From positions 31,053,915 to 31,117,914 of the forward strand of contig CAIIXF020000001.1 of NCBI GenBank assembly GCA_903813345.2: a stretch of DNA of 64,000 bases, read 5' to 3'. Positions 33,551 to 46,900 of the stretch are shown here, piece after piece (positions within the stretch are counted from its first letter, which is position 1; each line of letters opens with the position of its first letter). Under the pieces are notes generated by a model. That model did not search any database. It had not been told where the DNA came from and worked only from the letters and a program-made list of their open reading frames with translations. This stretch comes from Owenia fusiformis. Taxonomy: Eukaryota > Annelida > Polychaeta > Sabellida > Oweniidae. Position numbers and translations under genes: made by a program.

Positions 33551-35098
33551 TATTTTTTTATTGATGTGTCAATATAAAGCTGTATAGAAATACATGATGA
33601 TTGTAAATTGCTATAGGCATAAAAATGTATTAAAAAGCCTCATGAATAGCAGCTCTTGACAATTACTCTTCTAATTTGGACAAAATTGGTAGTTTTGTAC
33701 AAGTTATTTATCAATGATTTAGTGTATTTCATTCAATGTATTCACTTTTGTGTCCACATTGCCTATTGTCCAAAAATGTATGCTATTCCGTGAATCAAGT
33801 AATAGGGTTATACATGTACTGAAATACAATTATTATGCTGTTTTGTATGAAAAATAAACTTTCTCTAAAAAATAAGAGAATCAAATTGTTTTGTCAGTTT
33901 TTTGTTAAAGAGAGAGTTGGGAGAAATATTAAATCATTGGTAGTTGGGTATGGTCCTCTTCCAAGGTAATATTAGCATTTATTACTTGCTTAAAAATCTG
34001 TACTCCTTAATAACAATTTCTAGTTCATTTTGCAAAACCTTCACTCTTATCTATAGCTGATTTTAGTTTAATTCAAGATACTTTCCTTGAAACACAGAAC
34101 ATATTCTATGTCTTTATTTGCTCATGATGGTCAATTGCGAAGTGTCACTGGTGCAGAAGATTTCAGTTGGAGCAAAGATATGGTTTATGAGAGAAAGATA
34201 TGGGTCATATAAAATTCTTGTTCAGTTTAACTTAAAACTTCTATATAATACTCTTGCATGTGGCAAAATGGTGTCTACTGGGTATCCAGGTGTAAAAAGA
34301 AATTGTACTAAATGTTGAAACCCAAGATTTAAAGCATTTGCTTTTTGACCGAATGCTGAATAAACCCATGTGGGAGAAAATTGGAAAATTACTCTGATAT
34401 CAGATGGCAAGACTAGTACTGGTTCAATAAATGCAACAAAAGTCATCAATATATTTTAAGCAATTGTATTGCTCACTACTAAGTAGACATGTATGTAATT
34501 TACAAATATATGACAAAGGGATGTATGGTGCTTATATAATATAAATTTACAGGCATAGTCTTCAAAGTTCTTAACACCTGACAAAATAGCTTAACTAGGC
34601 CTAGTAGTTTGAGAAATTATGGTTCTAACTCATGCATAAAACACAGCAGAAATATTTCCTATTTACCGCTTGGATCAATAACCTGAATCTTTCAAGGGAT
34701 GCATTCAACAATACTGGCATTTCCATATGTTGAAAACTGAAATATTATTTCTAGTTTTTCTTCATTTGCATGCTTTATTTTTGTGCAATTTCTGGTATCG
34801 TGATTTATTTGGCAATGTTTAACTAACCTGATTTTATTTAAAGGATTTTATTGACCAACAATTGAATATGAGACTATTACCTTTGGACTAATTTTCAGAA
34901 ACATAAAAAAATTTTGGCAGAGATCAACATGAGTTAGAATCAAAATTCCACACACACAAAATGTGAGAACAAGCGAGTAGACTGGTGAAATTTTAATCAA
35001 TTCAGTTTTGTTCACATCTTGGACATTGCAAGGAGATATGAAAGACCAAGATTTTGACAATGTTTTAACACATCCAACAAGGCATTAACATGACAAAA
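33551..35098. other. Intergenic stretch between CCDC24 and the half-site element
   Basis: AT-rich sequence. I see no exon with splice borders, no RNA gene and no clear transposon ends. Distal CCDC24 3' UTR is possible in its first part. Confidence 0.4.
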
Positions 35099-36487
35099 TG
35101 TCACCACCTAAAACAATTTGGTCAATTTAAAGCAAGTTGGAAAATACCTTTTGACCTTAAGAAGAACTTCTGAGAACATGTAGATGATTTTGAAAAAAAA
35201 ATTAGTCAATTTGAAGCAAGTTGAAAAAAGACCTTTTTGACCTTGAGAAGGTCATTGAAGGTCAAAGGTCAAATCTAATGTCAGATTTGAACTTCTGAGA
35301 ACTTGTTAAGTCAAATTTGAACTTCCGAAAAGATGTAGATGATTTTGAAAAAAAAAATTGGTCAATTTGAAGCAAGTTGAAAACAGACCTTTTTGACCTT
35401 TTTTGACCTTGAGAAGGTCATTAAAGGTCAAATGTCAAATCTAAAGTCAGATTTGAATTTCTGAGAACATGTAGATGATTTTGAAAAAAAAAATTAGTCA
35501 ATTTGAAGCAAGTTGAAAAAAGACTTTTTTTGACCTTGAGAAGGTAATTGAAGGTCAAATGTCAAATCTAAAGTCATATTTGAATTTCTGAGAACATGTA
35601 GATGATTTTGAAAAAAAAATTTAGTCAATTTGGAGCAAGATGAAAAAATACCTTTTTGACCTTTTTTGACCTTGAAAAGGTCATTGAAGGTCAAATGTCA
35701 AATCTAAAGTCAGATTTGAATTTCTGAGAACATGTAGATGATTTTGAAAAAAAATTTTAGTCAATTTGAAGCAAGTTGAAAATAGACCTTTTTGACCTTT
35801 TTTGACTTTGAGAAGGTCATTGAAGGTCAAATGTCAAATCTTAAGTCAAATCTAAAGTCAGATTTGAATTTCTGAGAACATGTAGATGATTGTGAAAAAA
35901 TATTTAAGTCAATTTGAAGCAAGTTGAAAACAGACCTTTTTGACCTTTTTTGACCTTGAGAAGGTCATTGAAGGTCAAATGTCAAATCTTAAGTCAGATT
36001 TGAATTTCTGAGAACACGTAGATGATTTTGAAAAAAAAATTTAGTCAATTTGAAGCAAGTTGAAAACAGACCTTTTTGACCTTTTTTTGACCTTGAGAAG
36101 GTCATTGAAGGTCAAATGTCAAATCTAAAGTCAGATTTGAAGGTCAAATGTCAAATCTAAAGTCAAATCTAAAGTCAGATTTGAATTTCTGAGAACATGT
36201 AGATGATTTTGAAAAAAAATTTAGTCAATGTGAAGCAAGTTGAAAAAAGACCTTTTTGACCTTGAGAAGGTCATTGAAGGTCAAATGTCAAATCTAAAGT
36301 CAGATTTGAACTTCTGAGAACATGTAGATGATTTAGAAAAAAATTCAGTCTAAAAGTCAGTCTAAACAGTATTTGTTAAGTTATAGGAAGTTGTAAGAAA
36401 TTGTTACAGACGCCGGACGCCAACCGCCGGACGCCGTCGCAAAAAAACGGAGACCATAACAATATGTCACCACTTTTGGTGGTGACA
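35099..36487 (+). mobile_element. GGTGACA-ended element, copy 2, with AGGTCA half-site array
   Basis: The left end is TGTCACCACC. The right end is a short palindrome of TGTCACCAC and GTGGTGACA around five bases (36465-36487), preceded by CGCCGGACGCC repeats. About nine to ten tandem units of roughly 127-180 bp lie between 35140 and 36360. Each carries TTTGACCTTTTTTGACCTTG, AGAAGGTCATTGAAGGTCA, AAATCTAAAGTCAGATTTGA and CTGAGAACATGTAGATGATT. A unit therefore holds about four AGGTCA half-sites. Related copies are at 21494-22940 (inverted) and 53805-54015. Confidence 0.75.
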
Positions 36488-36803
36488 TAATAAGACTACA
36501 GTACAGTCAGACAGTACATGTAGCTCTGGAAAGTATATAAGAAAGTGTGAGTAAATGAACATACATTGTTTATGATCATTGAAAAGTAAGTGTCAGAATT
36601 GATGCATAAACACAAGGAAATGCCATTCCTTATTGATAATTCTAAATCAGAATACATCCAAACACTTCCAACGATTCATAAACATCTTAAAAATAATTTG
36701 TATTACACATTATTTAATATTATCGTTAATATGCATGGAAATTTGTCCATTTACAAAATGAACATTTTTATTTTCACACTACATTCATGTAAAAATTCAT
36801 CTA

Positions 36804-37337
36804 CATGGTGAGCCACAAAAAGGTAACCCAAAATCTTAACTCAGTCATCCAGTATGGGTTTGAAGTCATATTTGGCACAATTGAACCTTATTCAATGTTA
36901 TTGCATTCTAAGTTTCATTGGTCTTTTTTCAATGGTCATGATGTTTATGGCCATTTTACAAAACATGCTACAAATGACAAAACTACCAAAATCACCCAAT
37001 ACAAACCCACAGAATTTTGCCACAGAAAATGTGTATAATAACAACCCTAGAAGCAACATAGAGTTTAAACAAGAGATTAAAGGGAAATGAAAGCCATTAC
37101 ACAAGATATCTGTAAGTGTGTAGTCAGAAAACTTCACCCAATGAGTTCAAGTTTACCTCCAAAATCAAGACTGGCATTTTGAGCATGTTAAAAGGGCCAT
37201 AAAATGGTGATCATGCCAATGTAACTTGGTTGAATTAAAGAACATTGAATAAGGTTCAATTGTCCCAAATATGACTTCAAACCCATACTGAATGACTGAG
37301 TTGAGATTTGTATGAGTTACCTTTTTGGCTTACCCTG
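36804..37337. mobile_element. TA-flanked foldback MITE, CAGGGTAAGCC subfamily
   Basis: Left end CATGGTGAGCCACAAAAAGG and right end, inverted, CAGGGTAAGCCAAAAAGG, each next to TA. Outer arms of roughly 100 bp pair well (AACTCAGTCATCCAGTATGG at 36839 with its inverse near 37289). The terminal motif resembles copies 1 and 2 of the CAGGGTGACAC family, but the body differs. Confidence 0.7.
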
Positions 37338-39259
37338 TACTCAAAACAAATTGAACATAAATATTTTCAAACATACAGTTGAACATTTGTATTTCTGCAA
37401 AACATTGCGTTTCACTTGTATTTTAAACTACTTACATGTCACTTGAAAATAAGGAACCGGACTCTTAAATTTTACAATAATGTACATCCCTATTTCCTTA
37501 ATAAGGATTATCAAATTGATGTGAAGAATATAATGGATGTTTTTGAATTCCAAATGCTTTTAATTTCTTTCAAATATATGATACCATTTAATAAGACATG
37601 GTAAATCTAAACCAATATACTACTCTGACAAGTGCAACTCTGGAGTTTAGATGCTTCCTATTCTGTGTGCTGTCCTTCAGTTGGTGATTTGCCCTTGGAA
37701 TAGTACAGAATATTGTAGTAATGTCTTTCAACATAATCACACACGTCAGAAATGCATCTATTGTAGTCTTAATACATTGAACATGTATATATTACATATT
37801 AAATGTTTAGGATTCATTCACAAACATAGAATATCATTGATACAACATGTGCATCAAAGAAGCACTAAGCTATCTACATGCATTATTAATTCAAACATTT
37901 TGTACGTCATCAACTATATTCAAATACATATACGGTACATGTACTTTTACAATTCAAATACAAGGTGTGTTAATATGATGAACAATTGGCATGGGGTCCA
38001 TCAATGTGAACAGAGAGTCCAAATAATTCTTGGCACTGATCCCACAAATCACATTCAGCCAACTATGATGTCACTCTCCAACACAGGTAACAACTATTTC
38101 TATGTACACAGAGTTTAGAAATCATAGAGGTTAAAAATATAATATCTTTGAAACAGCAAAATTCATATTCCTACAAAAGGCTTTATTGAAACTATCAAAA
38201 GGTATCGGACATGAAAAAGAAACAGATTTCAAAAAAATTCTTATTGCACCTGGTCACTGGGGTTCTAGAACTTGATAGAAAATAGGTAGTCTTTGTTGCA
38301 GGTATTAAGAGAACATGTGCCATTAATTGCTGGATAGCCTCTATTCACATGGGATACCTTTACTGGGTACCAGCAAATGACTTGTTACAAGTTTATATTA
38401 AATGTAAAATGTACTAATTCCTAATAGGCCGATGTGTTCTATGGCATATACAATACAAGAACTTAACCAACTGGTACAAAATTCACTACAGCATTAAATA
38501 GAGTATTGCTTAGGACTAAACTAGATTTGCATCAGTTGAAGCAGTTAGCTTGAACATGATTTTTCAAATTATTTATATATTAAGTTATACTATTTTAAAT
38601 AAATTCATTCCATTTTATTGACATTTTGAAATCTAAATAGAATTCAAAGTACATATTAATATCATTAAACCTAGAGCAAATCAAATATCACGTTCTGATC
38701 ATGTCAATTAATTTCCTGATTTCACAATTCATTCATTTTATGGCATGTCCTAGTCCAGTGTACAGACCCAAGAAAATATCACCATGTAAACTGAGCTCCT
38801 TCTTGAGACTGTAGAGGAGACTATGCAAATACATCTACAATCTATTGCAAAATAGAATTGCAAGGGTGTCACAAAACAAGGCCATAACTGGGGCTGTGTT
38901 TGTTTATCTGATTTGATGACACATAGTTTAGACTGCAGAAATATATGGGGCAAATGAAACTGGGAATTGGCATAAATCCATCAAAATGGCATTTAAGCAA
39001 CCAGCTTTGATGCCAAGGAGGTGATGTCATATGAAGCTTAGTTTCATTCTAGCATCTAACAATGCAAGCATCTACTTACATATATGCCTATAACTAAAAA
39101 CCATGGTTCAATTTCTACAGCAAGAGTAGAATTTAGATAAGGGATTCAATGTAAATTGTGAAATTGTACTAACCAGAAGGAACTCGATTAAAAACAAAAT
39201 GCATGATTTTAGTCATAGGTAGTATTTATGCCAATGAAAAAGTAAATGGGAATGAAGTC
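37338..39259. other. Probable BMPR2 3' UTR and intergenic sequence
   Basis: AT-rich sequence downstream of the BMPR2 stop (minus strand). TTTATT at 38614-38619 reads AATAAA on the minus strand about 640 nt past the stop and is a candidate poly(A) signal. A chance open frame of 155 codons on the plus strand (37651-38118) has no family features. Confidence 0.4.
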
Positions 39260-40980
39260 CTAACAGACAAAATCAGCTTGTCTCAATGCCTCTACATCAA
39301 CATCCCCACTTCCACTGAACTGTTGTAAGGATATTGTTGACTGACTCATGCGGTCACCAGTGCTTCCTTTATTTGCTGTGCTAGAATCACCATGGCTACC
39401 AGTCTCAGTGCTCATCATACGATCATCATACAGAGAAAATCTTGTAGTTTTCAAATTAAATGGAGTTTTGATTCGCTTCTGTATACGTTCTGTAGAAGAT
39501 ATACTAGTGTCTGAAGATAGTTCCTCTAAGCTCCTTGGTGATGAAGGGTTATTGTTCTCAGCATGTTTGTTGCTTGTAGTCGTGGCTATTGTTGTTGTTT
39601 GCTGCAGTGACGTTTCACTAGCGCTAGGGTTGTTATTAGTAGCATCACGTAACTCCCTAGCTTGTCTTTCTTCACGTCTTTTCTTTTTATCCATCCGGTA
39701 ATTATGTCCCTTTAAACGAAGGGATGATGGTCTACGGGGACTGTCATCACTGGACAGGCTACTAAGGGAGCTGCAACTGGGACTCATGTCCCCACTACTC
39801 TGTGACTTGGTGCGACTCATTAGTAATGGTGAGGCACCATTAATGCGAGGCTCTAGTTTAGCTATGCCAACTTCCGCCATCCCTAATCTTGCATTTGTTG
39901 ATCCACTTGCTTCATTTCTTGCCCCATTTAATGGGGTAGCTCCATTCAAGGAACCATTTGACCCATTATATTGGGCTGCACCATTCAAGGACCCATTATA
40001 TGGACCCCTAGACAGGTAGCTTCTAGTGTTATCCACTCTGTCTGTGTTATAACGAGAAGGGGCAGATGTTGCACCAGAAGCTTCCAAGTCTTGCCGTACA
40101 AGTGTCACTCCATTGTATATATTCACTTCAGTAGGGAGGGGGCGAGGGTCAAGATTTGACTTGCCACGTGTGTAGCCTGAGGCCTCATTAGATCCACTTG
40201 GGTCAAGGGGCTCTGACTCGCTAGGATGTTGTACCACATTATGTTGGCTCTTAGATATTGGGTTACGATTAAATATATTCAATTTTGGCTTTTCAAGCGC
40301 TTTTTTCATTTTTTGCAGTCTAGTCTTAGGATTTGTGTTTCCCATGTCATAACTGGACATTAGATTCGGCCCATAAATATTAGAATGTCCATTGCCAGGG
40401 ACATTATGCTGCTTAGGCCTGACAGTAGCTGGAGGATTAACAACGGTACTGTTCTGGACATAATCTATAGGATTGCTGTTATGGGGTCTGTGGCTGGTGT
40501 GACTAAGTACATCATTCTGCACAAGGGAATTCTCCAGTCCACCATCAGTGAACACATCCAAACCAGGGCTAATTGGGAAAGTATGTCCTTTGTTCTGCAA
40601 TTCATTGCCTATAACCACCTCCTCCTCACTACGTTGCATTGTGTTCCTTGCAGCCACAGGGTTCCTTCCCTGGTGAGGCTGTAGCACCATATTCTGCTTG
40701 GCAAAGTTTTCATTAGTGGCCTTGAGTGGGGCAGGTGGGGGAGGAGGGTCTACATTGGGGTCCTCACTAGGTGAGGTCAGATAAGTCTCAATGGTGGACT
40801 CGGAAACACTCTGGGGTCGACAATGGCGCACAATCAAGCCCCCTATGGTATGGTCTCCAGTTGTATCAGGGGGGTTTCCATTAGTATCGGTGGAGCCCAC
40901 CTCAGGTGATGTGGGGTTACGTTGCATCATTGATCCATCCCCGAATGATGTTGTACCAGAATATATAGTTGGAGTTACAC
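39260..40980 (-). CDS. BMPR2: BMPR2 C-terminal tail exon
   Basis: A 1,721-nt terminal exon coding 572 residues after the kinase, the hallmark of BMPR2. It is Ser/Asn/Pro-rich with NGSLNG-type repeats (about 39880-39990) and basic stretches ([17 protein letters not shown], about 39645-39695). Near the end, [14 protein letters not shown] (39449-39490) matches a conserved tail motif of vertebrate BMPR2 (K/R-K-R-x-K-T-P-x-x-L-K) as I remember it. The exon ends ALRQADFVC and TAG. In vertebrates the tail binds cytoskeletal regulators; here that is inference. Confidence 0.93.
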
Positions 40981-43900
40981 CTGCAAATAGTAAGTTCATG
41001 CAAAGTTGTAGATACACTGTCTTTGCATGGATTTGCTTCACCACATATATCATTCTGTTCAATCCCAATTTTATTTGGCTTCATCTAATTGACCCATTCA
41101 TATGTATAATATTGTATCTCATACTTGAGTGGGTTTGGGGTAGATATCACCCGGGAATATATATCGTATCTGAGGAGCGGGCAGGATATATTGTATATGT
41201 CCCGCTCCAGGCCAAATGCGGGCAGATATAATATATCCATCCCGCTCCCGGGAATTTTTCAAAAATTAAAAAAAGTTTAAATATCAAAAGTTTTAATTTT
41301 TTAATTTTAAAATTAAAATTTTTTAAGTTTAAATGTTACAATTTCATTGTATTGAACAAAAAGAATATTACGAAAATGTTCAATATAAATATCTTGTCAT
41401 CTGAAAAAGGTGGAAAAGGTTATATCTACCCTAAACCCACTCAAGTATGAGATACACCAGTTATGCACGGTCGGTTTGGATACATGGAATATCCCTTGGG
41501 ATATACAATACATCTTCCCTCGGTCCCTTCGGTCCCTCGGGAAGATATATTGTATATCCCTCGGGATATTCCCTGTATCCAAAACCTCCCAGTGCATAAC
41601 CCCTATATCTGGCAATTCAAAATGGGCATCTTCATCACAATTATTTCTTTTGAATTGAGCATGTTCAATTTGTAATATTTGAGTCAATACTAAATGCCAC
41701 AGCCTCAAAATTCCTAAATTGTAGCTTTCCGACCTTTAATGGGAGTTGAGAAATGAAAATAATGCTACTACTGCAAATGTAGGCTTGAGAACTTCTGACT
41801 GCACTTATTCTGACTGGATGTAAACTTTACATGAAGTGAACCTCATATCAAGAGTATAAATACCTTTTTGCCTCGCCTCCCACAGCTGCATGATCTCTAG
41901 GACCCTTTCCTCCACACAAAGTGATGTAAGTCTCGCCTCTGCATCCTGGTCCCAACAATCCTCAATTGTCTCCTTCAATGCTCGCACAGCCTGTTATTAA
42001 ACAGTAAGTAAAATGTGATTCAGGAACTTTAAAACTATAAGTACATTCATGATATCCTTAAGTCATGAGTTCAAAGCTAGAATGAATGTTTATTCTGACT
42101 GCAACAAACCCAGCCATAACACATCATGGGAGTTTCTGTTAAAAAATATTTCTCTGCCTTTTCCAATTCAAACAAACATTCATCCATGTGTTGTAGTATT
42201 ATATATGATTATAAAAAGTATTATCCCTTACTATGAGGACCAGTCAGTGACAAAAAGCATTTAGATTTTGATTCAAGTATTGCCGTCAATTTCCAAAATG
42301 GCAGCCTGCTCGAAGCAATGAGAAGTGAATATTTTCACTGATAGTGACGCATATACGATTAACCCACACAAACATATTCAGCCATATTGATTAATGCACG
42401 AAGAAAACATTGAGGTATGACATTATGTTAAGTCAGAGTGAGTCCAGTATTAAAAAAATCATGAAATACCCTAATATCGCCCATATATTTACCTTTCAAA
42501 AAACCCCAGGGAATTTGTAATTTGATTTGATTTTGTAAATCTCCTACAGGAGAATTTGAGAGAGGCACTGCGTTTTTCTGAAGCAAATCTGATAACTGGT
42601 ATATGAGTTATTGCCAGGATACGCGAATGGCGGATGGACAAATTAATTTTCTAGATCTCTTGAAATAGCTGTGTAGGGAAAAGTCACTCATCCCTCAGTG
42701 CAGTTAAGTTTTGAATAACATAATTACACACATTTATGCTATTTACGGTAAGTTCAACTTAACCTTACAATGCACTAATTACAAAACATTCAATTTGACA
42801 ATATTATAATATGACAAACAATTTTCTTTAAATCAAATCAAACAATATCTATTGAGGTACTGGTGGAACAAAAACATTTTTGAAAAATTGCTATGCCTGC
42901 ACAAGTTATATTCTTCTACAAATTAAAGTATGAAGGCATGAGTGTTTTTCCTTGCTTTTTTCAGGAAAGTATCATTACATCATGTCTTTTTATTTCGTCA
43001 TACCTGATTGTTATCAGTCCACATCCTCGGGAAAGCTGGACGTCTTTTCTCCAACGAGACCTTCAGTTGCATCTCATCAAAGGTAGGGTTGAGGCCAACC
43101 TCAGCTTGGTAGGGCAGCTGGTACTCAGGCATTGGAAGGCCTGCAATACAAAACATACAACCATTTTATTGCATGGTTTATTTGTATTTAAAAACCTATA
43201 CAGTGAACTTGGGCATGATGACATGAAACAAAATTCAAATGAAGTTGGAAAAGGAAAATGTTGAAATATGACATTGATTTTCAGACATAAGTTTTACATG
43301 AGTTATTACACTGTGATTTTATTGTTGTCCATGTCAAGCAGCAAAGCTACCCAGTGAATTATGTGAATTATCAACATGTGCAGGATCTACAAGATTATAA
43401 ACATGCCAATATGTATGTCACTTATTGTTACAAGGTTAAAAATACTTAAAATATAAATGTCTAGACTTTCAAAGTCCATGTGTGCTGTTTATGCTTACAT
43501 TGGAGATTCTGTTTTGACTACCATTTGACATTACGTTGGCAAGACAGCTATGTAATTTGCCATAAGTGCAGCCAAGTGTGATTAAATGTAATAGCTTGTA
43601 ATTCCACTCAAAATTATATTTTTCACAAAACATGAGATTTCATAGTCTTGTTAGGCCTTGTTAAATGTAGATAACTACAGTATGATTGTTACATTTATTA
43701 AGTCCTTATTACAAAAAGTTATGTTGACATAACAGATGTTTTGGGTATTTCAAGAGAAAATGAATCAATTCTGTTATAGACTCCATTTTATCAGCCCATA
43801 TTCCTGCTACACTAATATAACACATCCCTGGCCCTTGGTACCTATATGTATAAAATACTTAATACATGAATTATGATAACTTATTTGGCAGAATAGGTCA

Positions 43901-46900
43901 CTGTTAATATTTAAAGTTCAAACTCAAATACTTGAAATAAAGCAAACAAATACTGCCTCATATGAATACCATTGCAAAAATTTATTCTTGCATTCTGAAA
44001 AATGATTTGACTTGTCAGTTATATATTTACATATATGTGGATGTCTTAATTATTTACTATGGAGGATTGGCAGCCATTATTCAAACTCACTTTTCCATTC
44101 TGTTGCCTGGCGTCAGACAATTTTGTATATAGTGTATGATACCTGGTCCTTAGATGAACCTTTTAGAATATTATTACTAAATTCCACACCAAACATTAGA
44201 AGAATGAGTTTGAATACTGGTTACTGACCCTCCTTGCTTATTTTTCTGAGTCCTTTACACCCCTTTTCATTGGACCCTTCCATCCCCTTCATTATACCAA
44301 GCTTCCATCTATATTTTAAAACACCAATAATACATACTGTCAAATTCTCCAAAAACTTCAAAATTTTTGACTTCTACTACTTTGTAAAATACAAATCTAT
44401 ACCTTAATCATAAAAATGATAAATAAATTTTACTGTTTTCCATTTTCATTGTTTAAAAGATTGATTCTAGTAGTTGGTTGCTGGTTTTTGGACTCTAATA
44501 CATCTTACAAATTATGTTCTGTTGCTCTAGAAGAAATCAGACTGTTTACACCATGTATATTATAACACTCAACCACTATGTTCACTCAAAATATTAGAAG
44601 ATACATATGCCAGCTCTCCACACCAGCAATAAACAAGCACATATCAAGTCTAATGAAAAACAACTACTTTTTACACTAGTTACTATGGCAACAATCTTGT
44701 TTTGCACCTCCTGGAGCTCTGATGCTTGCATAAAATACCTTGGATAAATCTCGAATTCAATTTAGAAACATCAAGCTAGTTGTATGTTAAAGAGTGGAGT
44801 CAAACAAACCATTCAATGTCAGCTGAATGGGGGAGCTAAGTCAAGTTGATTCGAACATATTGAGTTATATTTATATCATCTGTAAAGCATTTCTATTCTA
44901 TCAAGTCATCCCAAAGAGCTATTGAAAAGGTTCAACGACACACAAAATAAATTATCATAAGGAGGTTTTTTAGCTCTATCATGCAGCACCTAGTTCAGTG
45001 AATATTATGGATTCAACCCTCTATGTCTGTAATAATATAAAAATGGTAATATAATAATCTATCGATGGCACAAAAGTATGTATTCTTAAAGGACAGGTGG
45101 CGGTAAACCCCTCTTTTAGCCCCCCTACAAAACAAGTATATATTGACATGGAATTGAAGAGGAAGTATGACTCATTACTTAAAATGTGATTTCTGAGAGT
45201 TTTGACATTTGACCTTGACACTAGGGTGGTTTAAAGGTCAACTTTGAGAGTAGCTATTTTTGTCAAACTTTTACTGTTTCTAATCCAAGAAATAGAGCAA
45301 TTGGCTTTATTTTGATTGTGACTGATAAAAAGACATGTGAATAAAAATAAATTTTTTTTTAATAAATTATCACGGGCAATTACCTGAAAATCTTGAGAAT
45401 AAATACCGATATGGGCATTTTTAGGGGGACTAAATTTTCTTGTTCCAAAAATGAATGTTCTTGTTGCCTTTTGAGACGCTAACAGTATCCTACTAAGCAT
45501 GTTTTAAGAGTTGGGATGTGATTATTATTTTAAATGCCCATGGGCAATTAGGATAACATGACTGAAATTAAATGCACACAAGGGCACTTCAAAAAGAATG
45601 GATTTTCTTATTTCATTTGCTTCTCGCCAGTTTTCTAAACATGTTTGCCATATTCTAATTAGTTATAGGGTCACTTTTACTAAATGCCCATTGGCATTTG
45701 GCATTTTATTTGGCATTTGAAATTAAAATGTTTGAATGTACACTTACTTTTAAAGTTATTTGCCAATTTGCAGTTCCCATATTTGAAACACAAATCATTC
45801 AGAGAAATCCTCTTTCAATATATATCATAAAATATAAGGCAGTATCATTTATGAATGACATGACACTCAAAGGATTGCCTAAAATAATTTCTACTTATTC
45901 CCTATTTAGAAAGACACTTAGGCCATTCAAAGATCTTCTTATAATAATGTCACTAAATTCTATGTTTTCAGAAAAAACAAAATGTTCCCATGTACTCTCT
46001 ACTTTTAATGTATATAAATGACAAAGGGAATTGTGATCGTGGATTATATTGTAGCGAAATGAGTTCCAAGATTGATTAAAAACTACATGTGTATAAACTT
46101 CATTAACAAGGTCATCTGAACTCAAGAGGTGTGTTACTTGCTTTGGCACAATGTACTATTGCATTTTCACTCTTAAATAATATATAAAACCCTTTAAATA
46201 AATGAAGGTTTTGTAGTTTTTAATATAAGGCTCTTCATCAGAATGCCAACATATAATTAATTTTGGATGGCCTAATCTGTACATGCAGTTATGTAGTGTA
46301 CATGTATGCCCAGGTTAGCAGCCATATTGAAAACATAAACCAGTCAGGCTTATTTTCATCACAAAAGTTAAGTTTTAGTGGTGAGCCCAAACTCCCACAA
46401 AAATGATATTTGCAGAGAAGCTACTTTACAGTCTCTGCATTATACAGTTTCAATATATTTTTTGTGGGAGTGTGGGCTGATGGTTAAATTTTCAATGAAA
46501 GGGAATGAGCACCATGCTAAAACTTGATAACAAAGTGAACGAAAAATGACAATGTTTTCTAGATTTGCATAGTTAAACTACATACATCTCCAGATATTCT
46601 CCGAATACGTGTATGCTATATGTTCCATATATTAAATTCTATATAATGATAAGTTTTGATATTATTTTGATGGTAAACATTAGGGATGGGACGGTTCGTT
46701 TCGGTTCAGTTCGGTTCGGTTTTTCGGTTGCCCGGCCGTCGGTTCGGTTTTTTCGGTTCGGTTCATTCAATTTAGCGATTGTTATAGATTGAATGCCTTT
46801 ATCTCGGACTACACTACTGATTGTCACTTTATTTTATTACCCACAATAAAATAACTTATTTTACTTGTAGAAGAAACCTTTTTCTTATAGGCCTACTATC

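Noticed and set aside
35140-36360. Regular direct repeats that could suggest a CRISPR array
   Set aside because: Animal DNA, units of 127-180 bp with diverged but related content throughout, no short repeat/unique spacer pattern and no cas genes.
37651-38118. 155-codon frame on the plus strand
   Set aside because: AT-rich, no domain, lies in the probable BMPR2 3' UTR on the opposite strand.
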